Positions 63,924 through 64,000 of a stretch of DNA of 64,000 bases are shown here, one piece after another. A program made the position numbers and the translations under genes. Source of the stretch: Dermacoccus nishinomiyaensis (GTDB lineage Bacteria; Actinomycetota; Actinomycetes; Actinomycetales; Dermatophilaceae); contig NZ_UFXX01000001.1 in assembly GCF_900447535.1 (NCBI RefSeq), positions 310,001-374,000 on the forward strand, in the 5' to 3' direction. Position 1 is the stretch's first letter. Each line of letters opens with the position of its first letter. The notes under the pieces are model-generated. The model worked only from the letters and a program-made list of their open reading frames with translations. It was not told where the DNA came from and did not search any database.

Positions 63924-63961
63924 GTGAGGCCGACCCGCGCCCGAGCGCGAATCGGCCTCAC
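63924..63961 (-). terminator. Terminator hairpin upstream of serB
   Basis: GTGAGGCCGA (63924-63933) pairs perfectly with TCGGCCTCAC (63952-63961). It directly follows the stop of a minus-strand reading frame entering from the right edge, and separates it from serB. Confidence 0.55.
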
Positions 63962-63999
63962 CCCCAGGGGCGTAGCTCGATCAGGGGGTCACGACGGTG
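63958..63999 (-). CDS. C-terminal end of an unidentified gene, partial
   Basis: A minus-strand frame open to the right window edge ends with a TGA at 63958-63960; its last residues read HRRDPLIELRPWG. The hairpin right after the stop supports a real gene end. There is too little to name it. Confidence 0.3.
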   Translation of the reverse strand, partial: HRRDPLIELRPWG

Positions 64000-64000
64000 C

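Overview
This is a 64 kb stretch of a high-GC chromosome, densely packed with genes. The gene order and the markers present (whiA, opcA, DUF3099, DUF3817, a DUF222/13E12-type HNH gene, many leaderless transcripts) point to an actinobacterium. I infer a member of the Micrococcales, perhaps near Dermacoccaceae or Intrasporangiaceae, but no rRNA is present to settle this. The blocks uvrC-rapZ-yvcK-whiA, gap-pgk-tpi-secG, tkt-tal-zwf-opcA-pgl, ctaB/ctaA and sufR-BD-C-S-U-T follow the classical actinobacterial (mycobacterial Rv1420-Rv1466-like) order.

Layout. 1-3.4 kb: end of cobT, a VOC protein, then cobF and cobQ on the other strand (cobalamin synthesis). 3.5-7.8 kb: an aminotransferase, then a BCCT transporter fused to a degenerate dephospho-CoA-kinase-like domain, and the true coaE. 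7.8-16 kb: uvrB, two small genes, a DUF222 HNH endonuclease with a LexA-like box, DUF3817, a degenerate tandem repeat running into an MBL-fold hydrolase gene, and a GH15 trehalase-like enzyme. 16-24.6 kb: uvrA, a Tat-exported Rieske lipoprotein, uvrC, rapZ, yvcK and whiA. 24.7-28.2 kb: lower glycolysis and secG. 28.2-36.4 kb: a six-gene pentose-phosphate operon. 36.5-40.4 kb: heme A synthesis and an ABC transporter. 40.5-47.2 kb: SUF iron-sulfur assembly operon. 47.3-55 kb: riboswitch-controlled NlpC/P60 hydrolase, zinc metallopeptidase, ABC-F protein, ABC exporter, SDR, SURF1, two small proteins. 55.2-56.8 kb: fabG-fabI (FAS II). 56.8-62.6 kb: a cyanophycin locus. 62.6-64 kb: serB and the tail of a further gene.

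The most unusual content is the cyanophycin locus. A cyanophycinase and a full-length cyanophycin synthetase lie in one operon. Facing it is a second synthetase-like protein that keeps the CphA-type N-terminal domain and the Mur-ligase domain but has no ATP-grasp domain. Also unusual is the BCCT-CoaE-like fusion directly upstream of coaE.

Regulation is readable in several places. uvrA and uvrB each carry the same PafBC-type (RecA-independent) DNA-damage promoter, TTGTCRGTG-N8-TANNNT, placed for leaderless translation. The HNH gene carries a LexA-like box. sufR has a CAAC-N6-GTTG operator. The NlpC/P60 gene has a ydaO/yuaA (c-di-AMP) riboswitch leader. No tRNA, rRNA, CRISPR array, insertion sequence or prophage was seen.
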